Part shown: positions 1-11,134 of the stretch, piece by piece
How the letters are laid out: every line of letters begins with the position of its first letter
How positions within the stretch are numbered: position 1 is the stretch's first letter
Assembly: GCA_964023275.1 (NCBI GenBank)
Contig: OZ029917.1
Location: 31,448,005-31,512,004, forward strand
Direction: 5' to 3'
Length of the DNA: 64,000 nt
From: Norana najaformis
Taxonomy: Eukaryota > Annelida > Clitellata > Crassiclitellata > Hormogastridae
The notes under the pieces: generated by a model
Databases searched by the model: none
What the model was told of the DNA's origin: nothing
What the model saw: the letters and a program-made list of their open reading frames with translations, nothing else
Made by a program: the position numbers and the translations under genes

Positions 1-542
1 GCGAGTTTTATCTCAGAGCCTGGGATTAATACGCCGTAGTGAGCACCCTAGTTTTAGATGTAAAACAGGAGCAGCTGCTTATTTGCTTAGAAGTCAGCAG
101 ATAGCAGACAAAATTCGTTCGACCTGTCCAAGACAACTTAATGATTCGAAGTAGATTTTTGGCTGTCTGTCCACCTGAACTCGGTAAGATGATTGATTAT
201 TCGTAATTAAGGCAGGTGGTGGAATGCCTGGCACATCAAGGTGAACCCGTCTAGAGGAGATGAAGAGCGGATTCGATTCAAGATCTCCTGGTTGGATTAG
301 CCTTGCTTGCTGGTATCACTCTGCTGCACACCAGGGGGCTATATGCACTAGTTCTAAGTCACTTGGATCGCTCTGCTCGGCTGCCTCTTTCGGACTTCAA
401 GGTCCCTTGGCATCCATCCTTCAGTTAAGGCAAATAATTATTGTAGCTTCTAATCCTCTTTAAACAGCATTCCCGTTCATATGCGCACTTCTTTACATGC
501 TTCATATGCCTCAGCTCAACACGCAGTTATAATTGAGCTTAA
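1..542. other. Spacer, nothing recognised
   Basis: No coding region, RNA gene or clear repeat is visible. Short open frames here lack any recognisable domain. A segment near 190-225 loosely resembles one near 22030-22075 (both hold a taattagg/aaggcaggtgg-like string), which may be a very old dispersed repeat. Confidence 0.5.
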
Positions 543-605
543 GGTCGCGACAGTCAAGTGGTCAGCATGCTTCAGCCGTGAGGTCACGAGTTCAAATATC
601 CACTT
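543..605 (+). repeat. Degenerate tRNA-derived SINE head
   Basis: The stretch has a box A-like string (gtcaagtggtcagc) followed about 30 bases later by a box B-like string (cgagttcaaatatcc), the spacing of an internal RNA polymerase III promoter. Box B departs from the GGTTCGANTCC consensus and no acceptor stem closes, so this is an old SINE head and not a working tRNA gene. The 3' body is not recognisable. Confidence 0.4.
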
Positions 606-1150
606 GGGTAGTCAGATATGTTTGGAGAGCTCTGCTCCACTTGCGCCCTTAGCAAACGACTATAAAGTGAAGTGAACTATACGATGACCGTGCACTGTCA
701 GAGGTAAGGTCAGCCGGCGAGGGAGAGGACTTGCGACCCGCCTTCATATGCAGAGGCTAAGAAAGTGAAGTCTTCAACACTTCATACCCTACCTGCCTCT
801 CAAGGCTAACTTAAAGGACTGCTTCCCTTCAAAGTTGCGCTTGTCTAGGTCAGTTAGGCAGTCATGTCTGCAGCGCTGCTAAAAGGATATGTTGTTAAAA
901 GGCGCTCTACACATTTTCCTATGCGCATAGAGATAAATAGGCGTGGTTTCCCAAATATAACTACAAACAGCGCCAAGTGGCTTCAAAGGTTCCAGGTCTG
1001 TCGCAGTCTCTGCAAGGGCCTTTGCAAAACAATCCAAGAACGCGAGATGGGCATAACTGTTCGCTTGATCAATCGCTGTTTGATCGGGATAGGTCAGTAC
1101 TTGATGTGGCATGTTTCGCAAGCGAAACAAAACATATTGCTATGTTTGAT
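606..1150. other. Spacer, nothing recognised
   Basis: Overlapping short open frames on both strands show no domain, signal peptide or family motif. I see no promoter or repeat. Confidence 0.5.
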
Positions 1151-1252
1151 ATCGTCATCTTCATCATCATCAACATCATCATCATCGTCATCAACATCAT
1201 CATCATCGCCATCATCACCACCACCACCACCATGATCATCATCATCATCATG
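1151..1252 (+). repeat. ATC/CAT trinucleotide microsatellite
   Basis: An imperfect (ATC)n run with CAA, GTC, GCC and ACC variants spans about 100 bases. It produces open frames of poly-Ile, poly-Ser or poly-Met on the two strands, which are artefacts. Confidence 0.9.
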
Positions 1253-1554
1253 TTGTCCCTCTCTGAAGCTTGTATTTCCATAACACGTTGCCAGCTGCCT
1301 CTATTCTTAGATTGTTTTCAGGCGAGTATCGTCCGAAATTCGGCGAGCGCAGGTGAAGCTCCACCACTCGTATTGATGTGTGGCGAGCATGTCTTGCTGG
1401 TGTCTTCCAACCTTTTAAGGGCCGGATATAATATGTGGCAGAGCTCTGGCGTGGCCTGTTCACCTTCACAATGCGCGATGTGTCCAAACACCCGAAGCCT
1501 CCCTGGATCTTCTTCGACTCGATGCTAATCCGAGTGTTCACACATATTCAAGGA

Positions 1555-1685
1555 GCCTCTGAGCGTGACGATGCCGGTTCGCGTCCCGGTCGTGGCTTGT
1601 TTCAGAGATTTGAATCTCGGGCTAGCACGGTCCGCACACGCGGACCTTAAAGGGCGTGGCGCCCATTCAGACGAGCAACGGTGGT
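1555..1685 (+). repeat. Dispersed tRNA-related repeat, copy A
   Basis: This copy aligns by eye to 10802-10935 in the same orientation. The shared core includes ggcgtggcgcccattca and acggtccg.acacg, plus a 3' segment ending cggtggt. Near 1574 lies ccggttcgcgtcccgg, which fits an RNA polymerase III box B, so the family probably has a tRNA-derived 5' end. Box A is not clear. Confidence 0.65.
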
Positions 1686-2237
1686 TAATTTGTAAGTTTC
1701 TTGGTCAGTCCGATGTAAACCAGCACAACCATAGAAATGTAGAAATTGTCGAGGAAGCGCGCGTTAAAGAAGTAGGGTTGTTGGCGGTCCCTGAATCGTA
1801 CGACTGACAGAGTACCTACAAGATGTCAGCTGTAATCCTCGGTGTGGTTTCTCATGGTAGGGCAGCATTTGGACAATTCATAGGTCGAGAAGATTGAGTT
1901 ACACGTGTCGAATGTTAAGGGGCTTCAAAAGCTGTCAATCGCATTCATTTAGGTCACCATCGCCCCCCCCCCCAAGAATACGAAGCCAATGATCAGGAAA
2001 CCTTTCACATTCAGAGATCGACGAATCTTTTCAAGTGCAAGAGCCGGTCATTTAGAAGAAGCTTTGCGATCGCATGCAATATAACAGCCACGCGACCATA
2101 CTTAAGGTGATTCGATCATAAAAATTGCTTATCGGTAGAACAAGTGCGTATGGGTGGCTGTCACTAACTTGCAGATACAGCGAAAGATTGATCAGGTCCA
2201 AGGCAGAGTTATAGACATACAACACCGCAAAGCAGGA
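1686..2237. other. Spacer before the 33-bp array
   Basis: No gene is seen. A homopolymer run of ten C lies near 1964. The minus-strand open frame at the right end is the run-in of the tandem array. Confidence 0.5.
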
Positions 2238-3176
2238 CACCAATTTACAGAGAGACACAGTAAGCAGTTGAACCAATTTACAGAGACACAGTAAGCAGTT
2301 GAAACAATTTACAGAGAGACACAGTAAGCAGTTGAACCAATTTACAGAGAGACACAGTAAGCAGTTGAAACAATTTACAGAGAGACACAGTAAGCAGTTG
2401 AACCAATTTACAGAGACACAGTAAGCAGTTGAACCAATTTACAGAGAGACACAGTAAGCAGTTGAACCAATTTACAGAGAGACACAGTAAGCAGTTGAAC
2501 CAATTTACAGAGAGGCAGAGTAAGCAGTTGAACCAATTTACAGAGAGACAGAGTAAGCAGTTGAACCAATTTACAGAGAGGCAGAGTAAGCAGTTGAACC
2601 AATTTACAGAGAGACAGAGTAAGCAGTTGAACCAATTTACAGAGAGGCAGAGTAAGCAGTTGAACCAATTTACAGAGAGGCAGAGTAAGCAGTTGAACCA
2701 ATTTACAGAGAGGCAGAGTAAGCAGTTGAACCAATTTACAGAGAGGCAGAGTAAGCAGTTGAACCAATTTACAGAGAGGCAGAGTAAGCAGTTGAACCAA
2801 TTTACAGAGAGGCAGAGTAAGCAGTTGAACCAATTTACAGAGAGGCAGAGTAAGCAGTTGAACCAATTTACAGAGAGGCAGAGTAAGCAGTTGAACCAAT
2901 TTACAGAGAGGCAGAGTAAGCAGTTGAACCAATTTACAGAGAGGCAGAGTAAGCAGTTGAACCAATTTACAGAGAGGCAGAGTAAGCAGTTGAACCAATT
3001 TACAGAGAGGCAGAGTAAGCAGTTGAACCAATTTACAGAGAGGCAGAGTAAGCAGTTGAATCAATTTACAGAGAGGCAGAGTAAGCAGTTGAACCAATTT
3101 ACAGAGAGGCAGAGTAAGCAGTTGAGCCAATTTACAGAGAGGCAGAGTAAGCAGTTGAGCCAATTCACAGAGAGGC
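2238..3176 (+). repeat. 33-bp minisatellite, about 28 copies
   Basis: The unit is accaatttacagagaggcag followed by agtaagcagttga, 33 bases, head to tail. Early units carry a 'gagacacag' variant and some are 31 bases; from about 2510 units are a nearly uniform 33. Because 33 is a multiple of three and the unit lacks stops, long frames stay open on both strands (plus: NQFTERQSKQL repeats over 344 residues; minus: 308 residues). Both strands being open and the absence of any flanking domain argue that neither is a gene. The last units change gradually (AAC to AGC, then a degenerate end near 3176). Confidence 0.95.
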
Positions 3177-3440
3177 ACGATAGGCATAAAGCAGTTGAGT
3201 GCTGTACAAAACAATGCCGCGTGTTCAGAGATGCCGAAAGGGTTGAGGACTGGCGAAGCCTGTCTCATTCTTCGCACTTCGAGTGGAAGCACTTTTGTTA
3301 CTCTAAGGCAGATCTGCTTCCTGCAAGGACACATAAGCTCTTACCTGTTGCGAAACTAAATGTTAGATCCTGGTACTGTGGGTACTGGACGTTTGTGCCT
3401 GGTTATTTCTGCGTTCTGAAGGCCAGCGTCCGAAGGGGAT

Positions 3441-4066
3441 CGACCGACCAAATGAACGACTGACCGAATGAATCATCGACCGAATGAATCACCGACCGAA
3501 AGAAACCGACCGAATGAATCACCGACCGAATGAATCACAGACCGAATGAATCACCGACCGAATGAATCACCGACCGAATGAATCACCGACAGAATGAACG
3601 CCGACCGAATGAATCACCGACCGAATGAATCGCCGACCGAATGAATCACCGACCGAATGAATCACCGACCGAATGAATCACCGACCAAATGAACGCCGAC
3701 CGAATGAATCACCGACCGAATGAATCACCGACCGAATGAATCACCGACCGAATGAACGCCGACCGAATGAATCACCGACCGAATGAATCACCGACCGAAT
3801 GAATCACCGACCGAATGAATCACCGACCGAATGAATCACCGACCGAATGAATCACCGACCGAATGAATCACCGACCGAATGAATCACCGACCGAACGAAT
3901 CACCGACCGAGTGAACGCCGACCGAATGAACGCCGACGGAATGAATCACAGACCGAATGAATCACCGACCGAATGAATCACCGACCGAATGAATCACCGA
4001 CCGAATGAATCACCGACCGAATGAATCACCGACCGAATGAATCACCGACCGAGTGAACGCCGACCG
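3441..4066 (+). repeat. 16-bp minisatellite (gaatgaatcaccgacc)
   Basis: About 38 tandem copies of a 16-base unit with an interspersed 15-base variant (gaatgaacgccgacc). The 15-base form recurs at intervals, giving an irregular higher-order pattern. Single-base variants (agacc, gacag, gagtgaa) are scattered and the two ends are the most degenerate. Confidence 0.95.
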
Positions 4067-4559
4067 TCGATACAGCAGCAAAAGAAAATGCTGTCGGTCG
4101 ATAGTTGGCAGTCATAGGAGAAGAGAGACAACGACTAGTGACCTAGTCGCCGCTGGTGATCATTCTCGATACGTTAGCCACAATAACGAACGACCTCTCT
4201 GAATATCGATGTGGCTGCATCGTGACCGGATAAAATGTCTCCCGTGCAAAAAATATCACTCGGACAAAACATCCAGGACATAATCTCCCAGATGAAAGCA
4301 GAAATAAAATAATGCGCGAAAATTGAAATTGATGAACTATAAAGTCTTTGGAATAAATACTACCGAAAATGAAATAATTTTGCAAAAGAAACGTTGGAAT
4401 AAATAAATTCAGCATTTAGTACTACTGGATAGGTAGACATTTTTAGGAGCTTGAAATTTATTGTTTTCGGAATTCGATATTTTCAAATTGTTAAATTTTA
4501 AATTAATTTTTTCCCAAAATTACTACATACCACATTCATTTTTCCATGCTTGAGTTTGT
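4067..4559. other. AT-rich spacer upstream of the MULE remnant
   Basis: No clear coding segment is visible. It probably includes the decayed 5' part of the MULE-type transposon, but I cannot identify terminal repeats. Confidence 0.4.
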
Positions 4560-4796
4560 CCTTTCACAAAACTTCTTGTCAAAGGATTTTTGTTTACAAA
4601 ACATCGGCACCGACGCAGTGGAATTGAAATCTGTCTTCGTGAAGAAAGAAGTTGCAGAAAAAGGATATATTCACAAAACGACAGGATATTGTCGGATGTT
4701 GGCGAACATACTCACACTGTAAAACACGGCAAGGCTACAGTCGTGGCTGGACGAAAGAGAAAGCACGTGAAACAGAAGAACCATGAAGATGGATTA
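4560..4796 (+). pseudogene. MULE transposon, 5' part: FLYWCH-type zinc finger (split gene)
   Basis: The frame through 4590 reads as a FLYWCH-type zinc finger. An N-terminal KLLVKGFLFTKHR segment precedes CLREERSC and RIYSQNDRIL, and GEHTH supplies the two histidines, so the order is C..C..H.H. FLYWCH fingers are a known DNA-binding module at the N-terminus of Mutator-like (MULE) transposases. A basic stretch (RKRKHVKQKN) follows. The reading is then cut by the element starting at 4797, and the rest of the MULE resumes at 7422 after that element ends. No start codon can be fixed. The Trp usual for the family is not seen. Decayed and not expected to be functional. Confidence 0.72.
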
Positions 4797-4955
4797 CACT
4801 GGCCAACAGAAAAAATTTTTTTTCTTGTTGCCTTCGGTTTTAGACCTGTTCTTGGGGTAATTTTGGGCGCTGATTCAGAAAATGTCATTGGATTGAGTGC
4901 ATCAGGTCTAGTTTCTGAGATATCGTCGATTTTGTAAAGAAAACCCAGTCCACTC
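4797..4955 (+). repeat. Left inverted end of the 2.6-kb element
   Basis: This arm pairs with 7272-7421 in reverse complement. The best-conserved blocks are cactggccaaca, ttgttgcct, and aggtctagtttctgagatat. The arms are diverged overall, as expected for an old insertion or for long subterminal repeats. Confidence 0.75.
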
Positions 4956-5400
4956 TTTAAACGATTTCTTTGGCAAAATTAAAATGTCATAATAAGCTTT
5001 ATTTATGGCTAATTATAATTCTTGCTGATTCATATAATGCCTACATCCTTATAATGTAAAATCAGCATATCTTGCCGCGTGTTGAGATATTGCTGATTCA
5101 ACGAAATAACTATTCCGTAGCCTACAGCTTACTCAGCACTAAATTCATGGCCTCATTTAGAATTTATTTGTGCTTATACAGCGTTTCATGGTTTCGAACT
5201 ATGCAAATAGATTATGCTGAAGTCAACATTTATAGCCTATATAAACCGCCTTTTGAAAGCTAGAGCAGCCGCAGTCGTCTTAGGGCATATTAAGAGTTGG
5301 TCGCAAGAACAATCTGTGAATGTGAGCATTAAATAACTACATGTTCTTACTATTTTTAGGTTAGTCATTTAATTCCTCAGATGCGAACATCCTTAAGGTT

Positions 5401-7104
5401 ATGGCTACTTCCAGACGGAGCTGCATTAACCATCCAGACATATTCTGCTACATTTGTGGGGAATACACACTAAAAGCAAACAGGAAACCGATTTCTGAGT
5501 TTGTAAAAAGAGCATATGTAGGTTATTTTGGTGTCAAACTTGGAGATCAAGATAAGCAATGGGCTCCTCATACAGTATGCAAAACTTGTATTGAACAATT
5601 GCGCCACTGGACAATTGGAAAGAGAAGCTGCCTGAAATTTGGTGTACCGATGGTTTGGAGGGAACAGATAAACCACTTCGACGACTGTTACTTTTGTATG
5701 GTTAATATCATAGGCATCAATCGAAATAATCGTCACAAGTTGTCTTACCCTGATATACCTTCAGCCAGGAGACCTGTTCCGCATTCGGATATTGTACCAG
5801 TTCCACCTTTTCGCGAACTACCTCAGCTCTCAGACGATGAGACTTGCATGTCCAATATCGGACAAGATGACGAAAGTGAAGAAAGTGGGGGCAGTGACAG
5901 TGATTTCCAATCAACTTCACACAGTGAACGTTTTGACCAAAAAGAGTTGAGTGATCTGATCAGGGACTTAAATCTTTCCAAAGAGTCCTCTGAATTGCTT
6001 GCGTCCAGACTAAAGGAAAAGAATGCACTTCAGCCTGGAACGAAAATTACAATTTATAGAAACAGAGAAAAGGATTTGCTGCCATTCTTTACCGAAGACA
6101 ACAACCTAGTATTCTGTAATGACATCAGCAACTTATTGAAGAAAATTGGTCTGTCGGATTACAGCCCAGATGAGTGGCGTCTTTTTATCGACAGTTCAAA
6201 ACGTAGTCTGAAATGTGTGCTTTTAAATAACGGCAACAAATTTGGTTCTATTCCAATCGGTCACTCCACCAGGATGAAAGATGAGTACAATGCCATCTCT
6301 TTAGTACTGGAAAAGATAAAATACAAAGAACATCAATGGGTAATTTGTGTAGACTTGAAGATGGTAAATTTCCTCCTTGGTCAACAAAGTGGCTACACAA
6401 AGTATCCCTGCTTTTTGTGTCTTTGGGACAGTAGAGCCAAGCATGAACATTGGGCAAGAAAAGATTGGCCTTCGAGGAAAGACATGGTGGTTGGAGCTCA
6501 AAATGTGATCAAGGAATCTTTGGTGGCACGAGATAGGATCATACTGCCACCACTACATATAAAGCTAGGCCTGATGAAACAATTTGTCAGGGCTTTGAAT
6601 AAAGAAGGTTCATGCTTCGAATACATAGTACACAAGTTACCAGGAATTACAATGGAAAAATTGAAGGCTGGAATCTTCGATGGTCCACAGATCAGGCAAC
6701 TTATGAATGACCCACTTTTCATACCATCAGTGAATGAAATCGAATCTTGTGCCTGGTCTTCCTTTGTTCTTGTAACTAAAAATTTTCTTGGCAACAAGAA
6801 GGCAGACAATTATGCACAACTAGTAGAGGATATGCTTCTTCATTTCAACAAGCTTGGCTGCAACATGAGCATTAAAGTCCATTAACTCCACAGTCACTTA
6901 GATCGCTTTCCAGAGAATCTTGGTGACTTCAGCGAAGAGCAAGGTGAAAGATTTCACGAAGACATCAAAACAATGGAAAATCGATATCAAGGAAGATGGG
7001 ATGCACACATGATGGCAGACTATTGCTGGAATATTATGCGCGATTGTTCCGGCAGATGCCACACTCGGAAATCGTACAAAAGGACCTTCTTCGGTGTCGA
7101 ATGA
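5401..7104 (+). pseudogene. Transposase-like zinc-binding protein, broken by one in-frame stop
   Basis: An ATG at 5401 opens 494 codons; a TAA at 6883-6885 interrupts, and the same frame then stays open to TGA at 7102-7104, giving 567 codons in total. The second copy at 55.5 kb has TTC where this copy has TAA. The N-terminus has two CxxC pairs (C16/C19 and C60/C63) and a WREQ..H..DCYFC segment, suggesting zinc binding. Residues 140-175 are acidic and probably disordered. The C-terminal half carries conserved blocks: VDLKMVNFLLGQQ (D318), PCFLCLWDSRAKHEHW, LPPLHIKLGLMKQF (H386), FDGPQIRQLMND, and past the stop GERFHEDI (E516, E520). Invariant acidic residues in this order resemble an RNase H-fold transposase, but that is inference. 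I know this as a repeated family of 'uncharacterized' invertebrate proteins. Location between inverted ends supports a mobile origin. Confidence 0.75.
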
Positions 7105-7271
7105 CTTGAAATTTTTATAACAAACTTGTTCTGTTTGGTATCATATAAGTACAGTTTTAGGTACTACCATTTTCTTTTAAGTATTTGTATTATTATGTTT
7201 ATTTAGTGTATCACATAATAAATTGAGCACTACATAATTATAGCTATAGCCTTATGTTTTATGGGCGAGCA

Positions 7272-7421
7272 GAGGCAAGGACTGGTATATGGCATAATGT
7301 TCTATATCTCGAAAACTAGACCTGCTGGGAGAAAACTGGTGCCTTTTCTGGAATCAGCAGGTCAAATATACCCAGAAACAGTTCTAACATTTGAGGCAAC
7401 AAATTATGTGTTGGCCAGTGA
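7272..7421 (-). repeat. Right inverted end of the 2.6-kb element
   Basis: Reverse complement of the left arm. tgttggccagtg at 7409-7420 is the exact inverse of the left terminus. The base at 7421 may be a terminal base absent from the left end or part of the flank. Confidence 0.75.
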
Positions 7422-7603
7422 ATTATTCAACACTCGCTGGTGCGAGTTCCAGTCGACGCTTCCAATCTCCTGCCCAATCGCGAGATTTTAACCCGCGCTG
7501 TTCGTCGACATTGTTTGGAGAACAGATTCGAAGAGAAAGAAATAGTTCCATATTGTTTGATACTAGAAGATAATCAATTTCTTCGACTTCAAGAAAATGA
7601 TTT

Positions 7604-7675
7604 GATTATATTCGAAGCTGTCGACGACCTTGAATGATTGATTATATTCGCAGCTGTCGACGACCTTGAGTTTCT
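7604..7675 (+). repeat. 36-bp tandem duplication inside the MULE
   Basis: The block gattatattcgaagctgtcg plus acgaccttgaa occurs at 7604 and again at 7640, 36 bases apart, with two mismatches. It is in the MULE coding remnant just before its GTF block. Confidence 0.85.
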
Positions 7676-7970
7676 CAAACTGCTTTGCTAACGGAACTTT
7701 TACGATATGTCTAGGTAACGTTACAGTCACACGGATTTTTGAATAATCATGTTTTCCCATGTGTTTATGATTTACTGCCAGAATGTTCAGAAAATGTTTA
7801 TCGCTGATTTTTGACCGAATTAACCATATTTACTAGGATCGAAGGACCGCAGACGATTGTAACAGATTTTGAAATGGCGGCCGTGAAATCAGTTCAGTAA
7901 CGGTTTCCAAGTACTTCTTCCAGGACTCATGTTTCACTCTGGACAGTGTATTTGGAGACGCATACAAGGT

Positions 7971-8150
7971 GAAGGCTTGTCGGAACGATACAACAATCAA
8001 GAAGGATTATCGGAACGATACAACAATCAAGAAGGCTTATCGGAACGATACAGCAATCACGAAGGCTTATCGGAAAGATACAACAATCACGAGGGCTTAT
8101 CGGAAAGATACAACAATCACGAAGGCTTATCGGAACGATACAACAATCAT
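7971..8150 (+). repeat. 30-bp minisatellite, six copies, in-frame inside the MULE
   Basis: Six exact 30-base steps (7971, 8001, 8031, 8061, 8091, 8121) of gaaggcttatcggaacgata plus caacaatcac. Translated, each is EGLSERYNNH with Q/H, N/S variants. The single-copy homologous motif is a normal part of MULE transposases (after the HxxQ..RK.Q segment), so the array is an internal expansion that preserved the reading frame. Confidence 0.92.
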
Positions 8151-8440
8151 CCGGAATTTGCAACAAAAGTTAAGCAGTTGTCGGCGTTTGCATTCTTATC
8201 TGAAGATGACCTAATGACAGCCTACCTTGAGTTTGATCCTTTTTAAAACTATTTTGAAGATAGCTTCACAGGATCAAATCGAAAAACTAGATCTGCAATG
8301 TGGGACTAATATGATCGAGTATTGAATAATCTGCCTAGAAGCAAGAAGGATGGGCGAACGCTCCGTTGGAATCATACATTCTACGACTTCTGCTCTGGCA
8401 ATACAGTTGCAAATTGATCGCCACAAGATAGAAATTTGCG

Positions 8441-10801
8441 TAGGCTGATGTTCCGTCTGCCTACGCACAATTTTTACTGCCCAACTTCAGCCAAAATAGA
8501 AAGACATTCCAGCGAATGGACGATGCACTCTGTGCAGTTAGTTGTTCGTGGCTACAGCAACTGCGATATGATGCAGTACTTAGCAGACGTTGCACACAAT
8601 TTGAACATTAATGTTGTCTACACTTGATCAGTGTTTGAAAACAAAGTTGCACATGTTTCTCTCGTCTATTAGTCAACACGCAATGGACGGCTATTACGCC
8701 TCATCAAGCAATGCACGTGCATTGACATAAGGAACATTTTGTCCAGGGACATTTTATCCTAGCACACATACTCCGTAAATGAACCAATTCAAGTCTATAT
8801 AGGCCTATGCATAGACACACAAACGCCGTGTCACACACGAATACACACAGGCACACCCACGCAAAAGCACAAGCATACACATACATTTGCACATGTTAAT
8901 ATATGTGGTGTACACGGGGTGTTCATTTTCTTACATGTTTAAAAACGCATTAAAACACACGAAAACTAACGTGGTTGCAGTAGTGCTCAGTTTTCAAGTG
9001 ATGTGTGAGAAGCCCTTGACAGACAAGTGACCTTGCAGCTGGTAAGTTTCTGATCTACTCTGGTCGAATACAGTGTTAATGAGGACAAGTTTTCATTTGA
9101 TGTGTGATATCGGAGTCAGCTTTTGTAGACATACATCTATTTGCCGATTCTTGACGGTGCGTTCTATGCTTCTGTGACTTCGTAGATTTTGTTGAAGAGC
9201 TTTAGTCTATGTTTCGGTTGCTCTGTTGGAATGCGCCATCTGGAGTAGAAGCATTGGTAGGTGAAACCATTGGGGGCAGGATCGAAATCTCTGGGGAAAT
9301 GCATTGCCACTCATCCTACAAATCATACACCGTTCTAATGTGGCTTATACCGATTAAATTTTTCTGTTTATCGATGTTGTCAAAGACCTTCTTCAAGTTT
9401 TCAGTCGGTTGGGCTTTGAACCGTTGACTCGCCGGATTAGTATTATAGCGTTAACTGGAGAAAAGACATATAGTCTTTCTCTTTCGTATATGTAATCAAA
9501 TAAACGAACAGCGCAATGACAGCAGTACTTGAGTCGTCAGGAAACAGTTTTTAAACGCACGGATCTTTCAACTCAAATTTATCAACTTAGTACACGACAG
9601 ATTATCGGTCCAATCTTTTCGCGCTCTCATAACAGTGCCACGTCAGACTGGACTAGGCCGGCCCATGACTTATCGCAACGTAAGCGCATCGTTTCCCGCG
9701 CGAACACCCACGTGACGTAAAGCCAACCCCCCAACATACCCTATATGCGTGGCAGAAAGACGCATCCAGCAGTCTGAGGCACATGATCAACACGTACTCA
9801 GAAAAGTCAACAACCCATTGAAGTCACAGAAAATTCAGCCTTAGTGAGAGAAACCCGCCAGCCAGTCAGAAACAGGTCAACAATACTATAAATAGTCGAC
9901 GATATGTCGTGGAAATTTCCTATGCAAACGCACGCTTTAAACCTGCTGGCTAGTCAGCTTAATTACATATATCATGTTCATGAAATATGCTTTTGGAAAG
10001 CAGTGGCTGTGAATAATAGGCTTGTTGCATAAAACAGTAAAATAAGAAGTTCGTAAATGACAGAACACGATATCTTTTTATGGCATTCACATCTGGACTG
10101 GGACCTAAAGCTTCTCAACTTTTAACTTTGCATAATGTCCAATGTTTCAATAGGACTAGAACTTTGTGTAGATTTTATAGATTTTGAGCTTTCATTGCGG
10201 TTTAGTAGCGCTAAGTAGAAACCGATTTGCTTGAATTCGACGATCTTGGGAGTCGTGAATAAGAAGACCCTGTGAATACTCTGAACCTTATTAATATACA
10301 AGGCATCGCTTTCGGCATTCTGTGCGTAACCTCTGTGACGGAATAAGTCACCTTCATATAACTCCTTCAGGTGCCTGTGATAATCAGAAACAGCAGACCA
10401 TTCTTTGCTTGCAAATACTTGGTCGCTTTGTCGATATTGATGAATGAAGTTCTCGGCGGAGACTTTGACTGCTGTAACGTTATTTACGCCGATAGCTCAT
10501 ACTCTTTTACAGTCGGAGAACTTATTGATGCGGGGAAAGTCTAAGACTGGCTCTGCTAGGAAGAAGCAGGCTGGGTGTGCATATTTAAGACATTTAGGAA
10601 TATTCTAGTGGACATTATAATACAGTATAGGGTTCATTTCGGAACTGCATGTTTATTGATTTCGAACTTACGAAACACGTGCATGGTATGCACTAGACAC
10701 CAAATTATGCACAATCACGATCAATACGATACCAGGTACATTCGCTGTAGCAGCACTGGCCTGGCTATAGCTGCACTGGTTAAAGCATACTGTACGTCAA
10801 G
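8441..10801. other. Spacer, nothing recognised
   Basis: No coding region could be supported. Short CA-rich tracts occur near 8815-8890. CpG is frequent here (19 in 9601-9900 by direct count). If the sclerostin-like gene at 14.9 kb has an upstream first exon it may lie in this stretch or the next, but I found no open frame with a signal peptide and a suitable donor. Confidence 0.5.
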
Positions 10802-10935
10802 GCGTTTCTGTGCGTGAGGATGTCAGTTTGCATACCGTTAGTGGCTATATTTTAGAGATTTTAATATCGGGCTAACACGGTCCGTACACGGAGACCTTAG
10901 ATGGCGTGGCGCCCATTCAAACAGGCAGCGGTGGT
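10802..10935 (+). repeat. Dispersed tRNA-related repeat, copy B
   Basis: Aligns to 1555-1685 in the same orientation, with shared cacggtccg.acacg.ggacctta, ggcgtggcgcccattca and gcagcggtggt-like blocks. The box B region is more decayed than in copy A. Confidence 0.65.
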
Positions 10936-11134
10936 GAAGGATCTCACCCGATAAATTCGCTGAAAAATCCGCAGGATCGAGGCCATACGGTTGCTATAGA
11001 CAAATATGCACATTTACTTTTAGTATTTATTATTACTCAGCCTAAATAAACCCGTAATATGCGTCATTCTGCATGTGCGTCCCGTAAAATGCGGTATGGT
11101 TCCTGTGTGTCGGTCGTATGTTTCAGGACTCGTC

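Larger units (their letters stand above)
4797..7421 (+). mobile_element. 2.6-kb DNA element with long inverted ends, inserted into the MULE
   Basis: Left and right ends are inverted copies of one another. The outermost perfect match is cactggccaaca at 4797-4808 against its reverse complement at 7409-7420. Further in, 4904-4923 matches 7304-7323 inverted at 18 of 20 bases, and weaker similarity continues to about 4955 and 7272. The 4 bases ATTA lie just outside both ends (4793-4796, 7422-7425) and fit a target-site duplication. Removing the element rejoins two halves of an unrelated MULE gene, which is independent support for the boundaries. The single internal gene (5401-7104) is transposase-like. 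I cannot assign the superfamily; the terminal bases and a 4-bp duplication do not settle it. Confidence 0.75.
7422..8440 (+). pseudogene. MULE transposon, 3' part: transposase core, several frameshifts
   Basis: Shifting between frames recovers ordered blocks of a Mutator-like transposase. They are LLPNREILTRAVRR near 7460; a GTFTI block near 7692 (the usual catalytic Asp before GTF reads Asn here); TDFEMAAVKS near 7863, which holds a catalytic-type Asp; FHSGQCIWRRIQ near 7930; EFATKVKQLSAFAFLSEDD near 8153; and YFEDSFTGSNRK (8252) then YDRVLNNLPRSKK (8312) at the C-terminal end. At least three frameshifts or stops separate these blocks, so the gene is dead. A 30-bp motif inside it (GLSERYNN) has expanded to six tandem copies. 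The N-terminal FLYWCH part of the same element is at 4560-4796. Confidence 0.75.

Noticed and set aside
2408-3463. 344- and 308-residue frames of NQFTERQSKQL type
   Set aside because: Arises from the 33-bp minisatellite; open on both strands and flanked by non-coding sequence.
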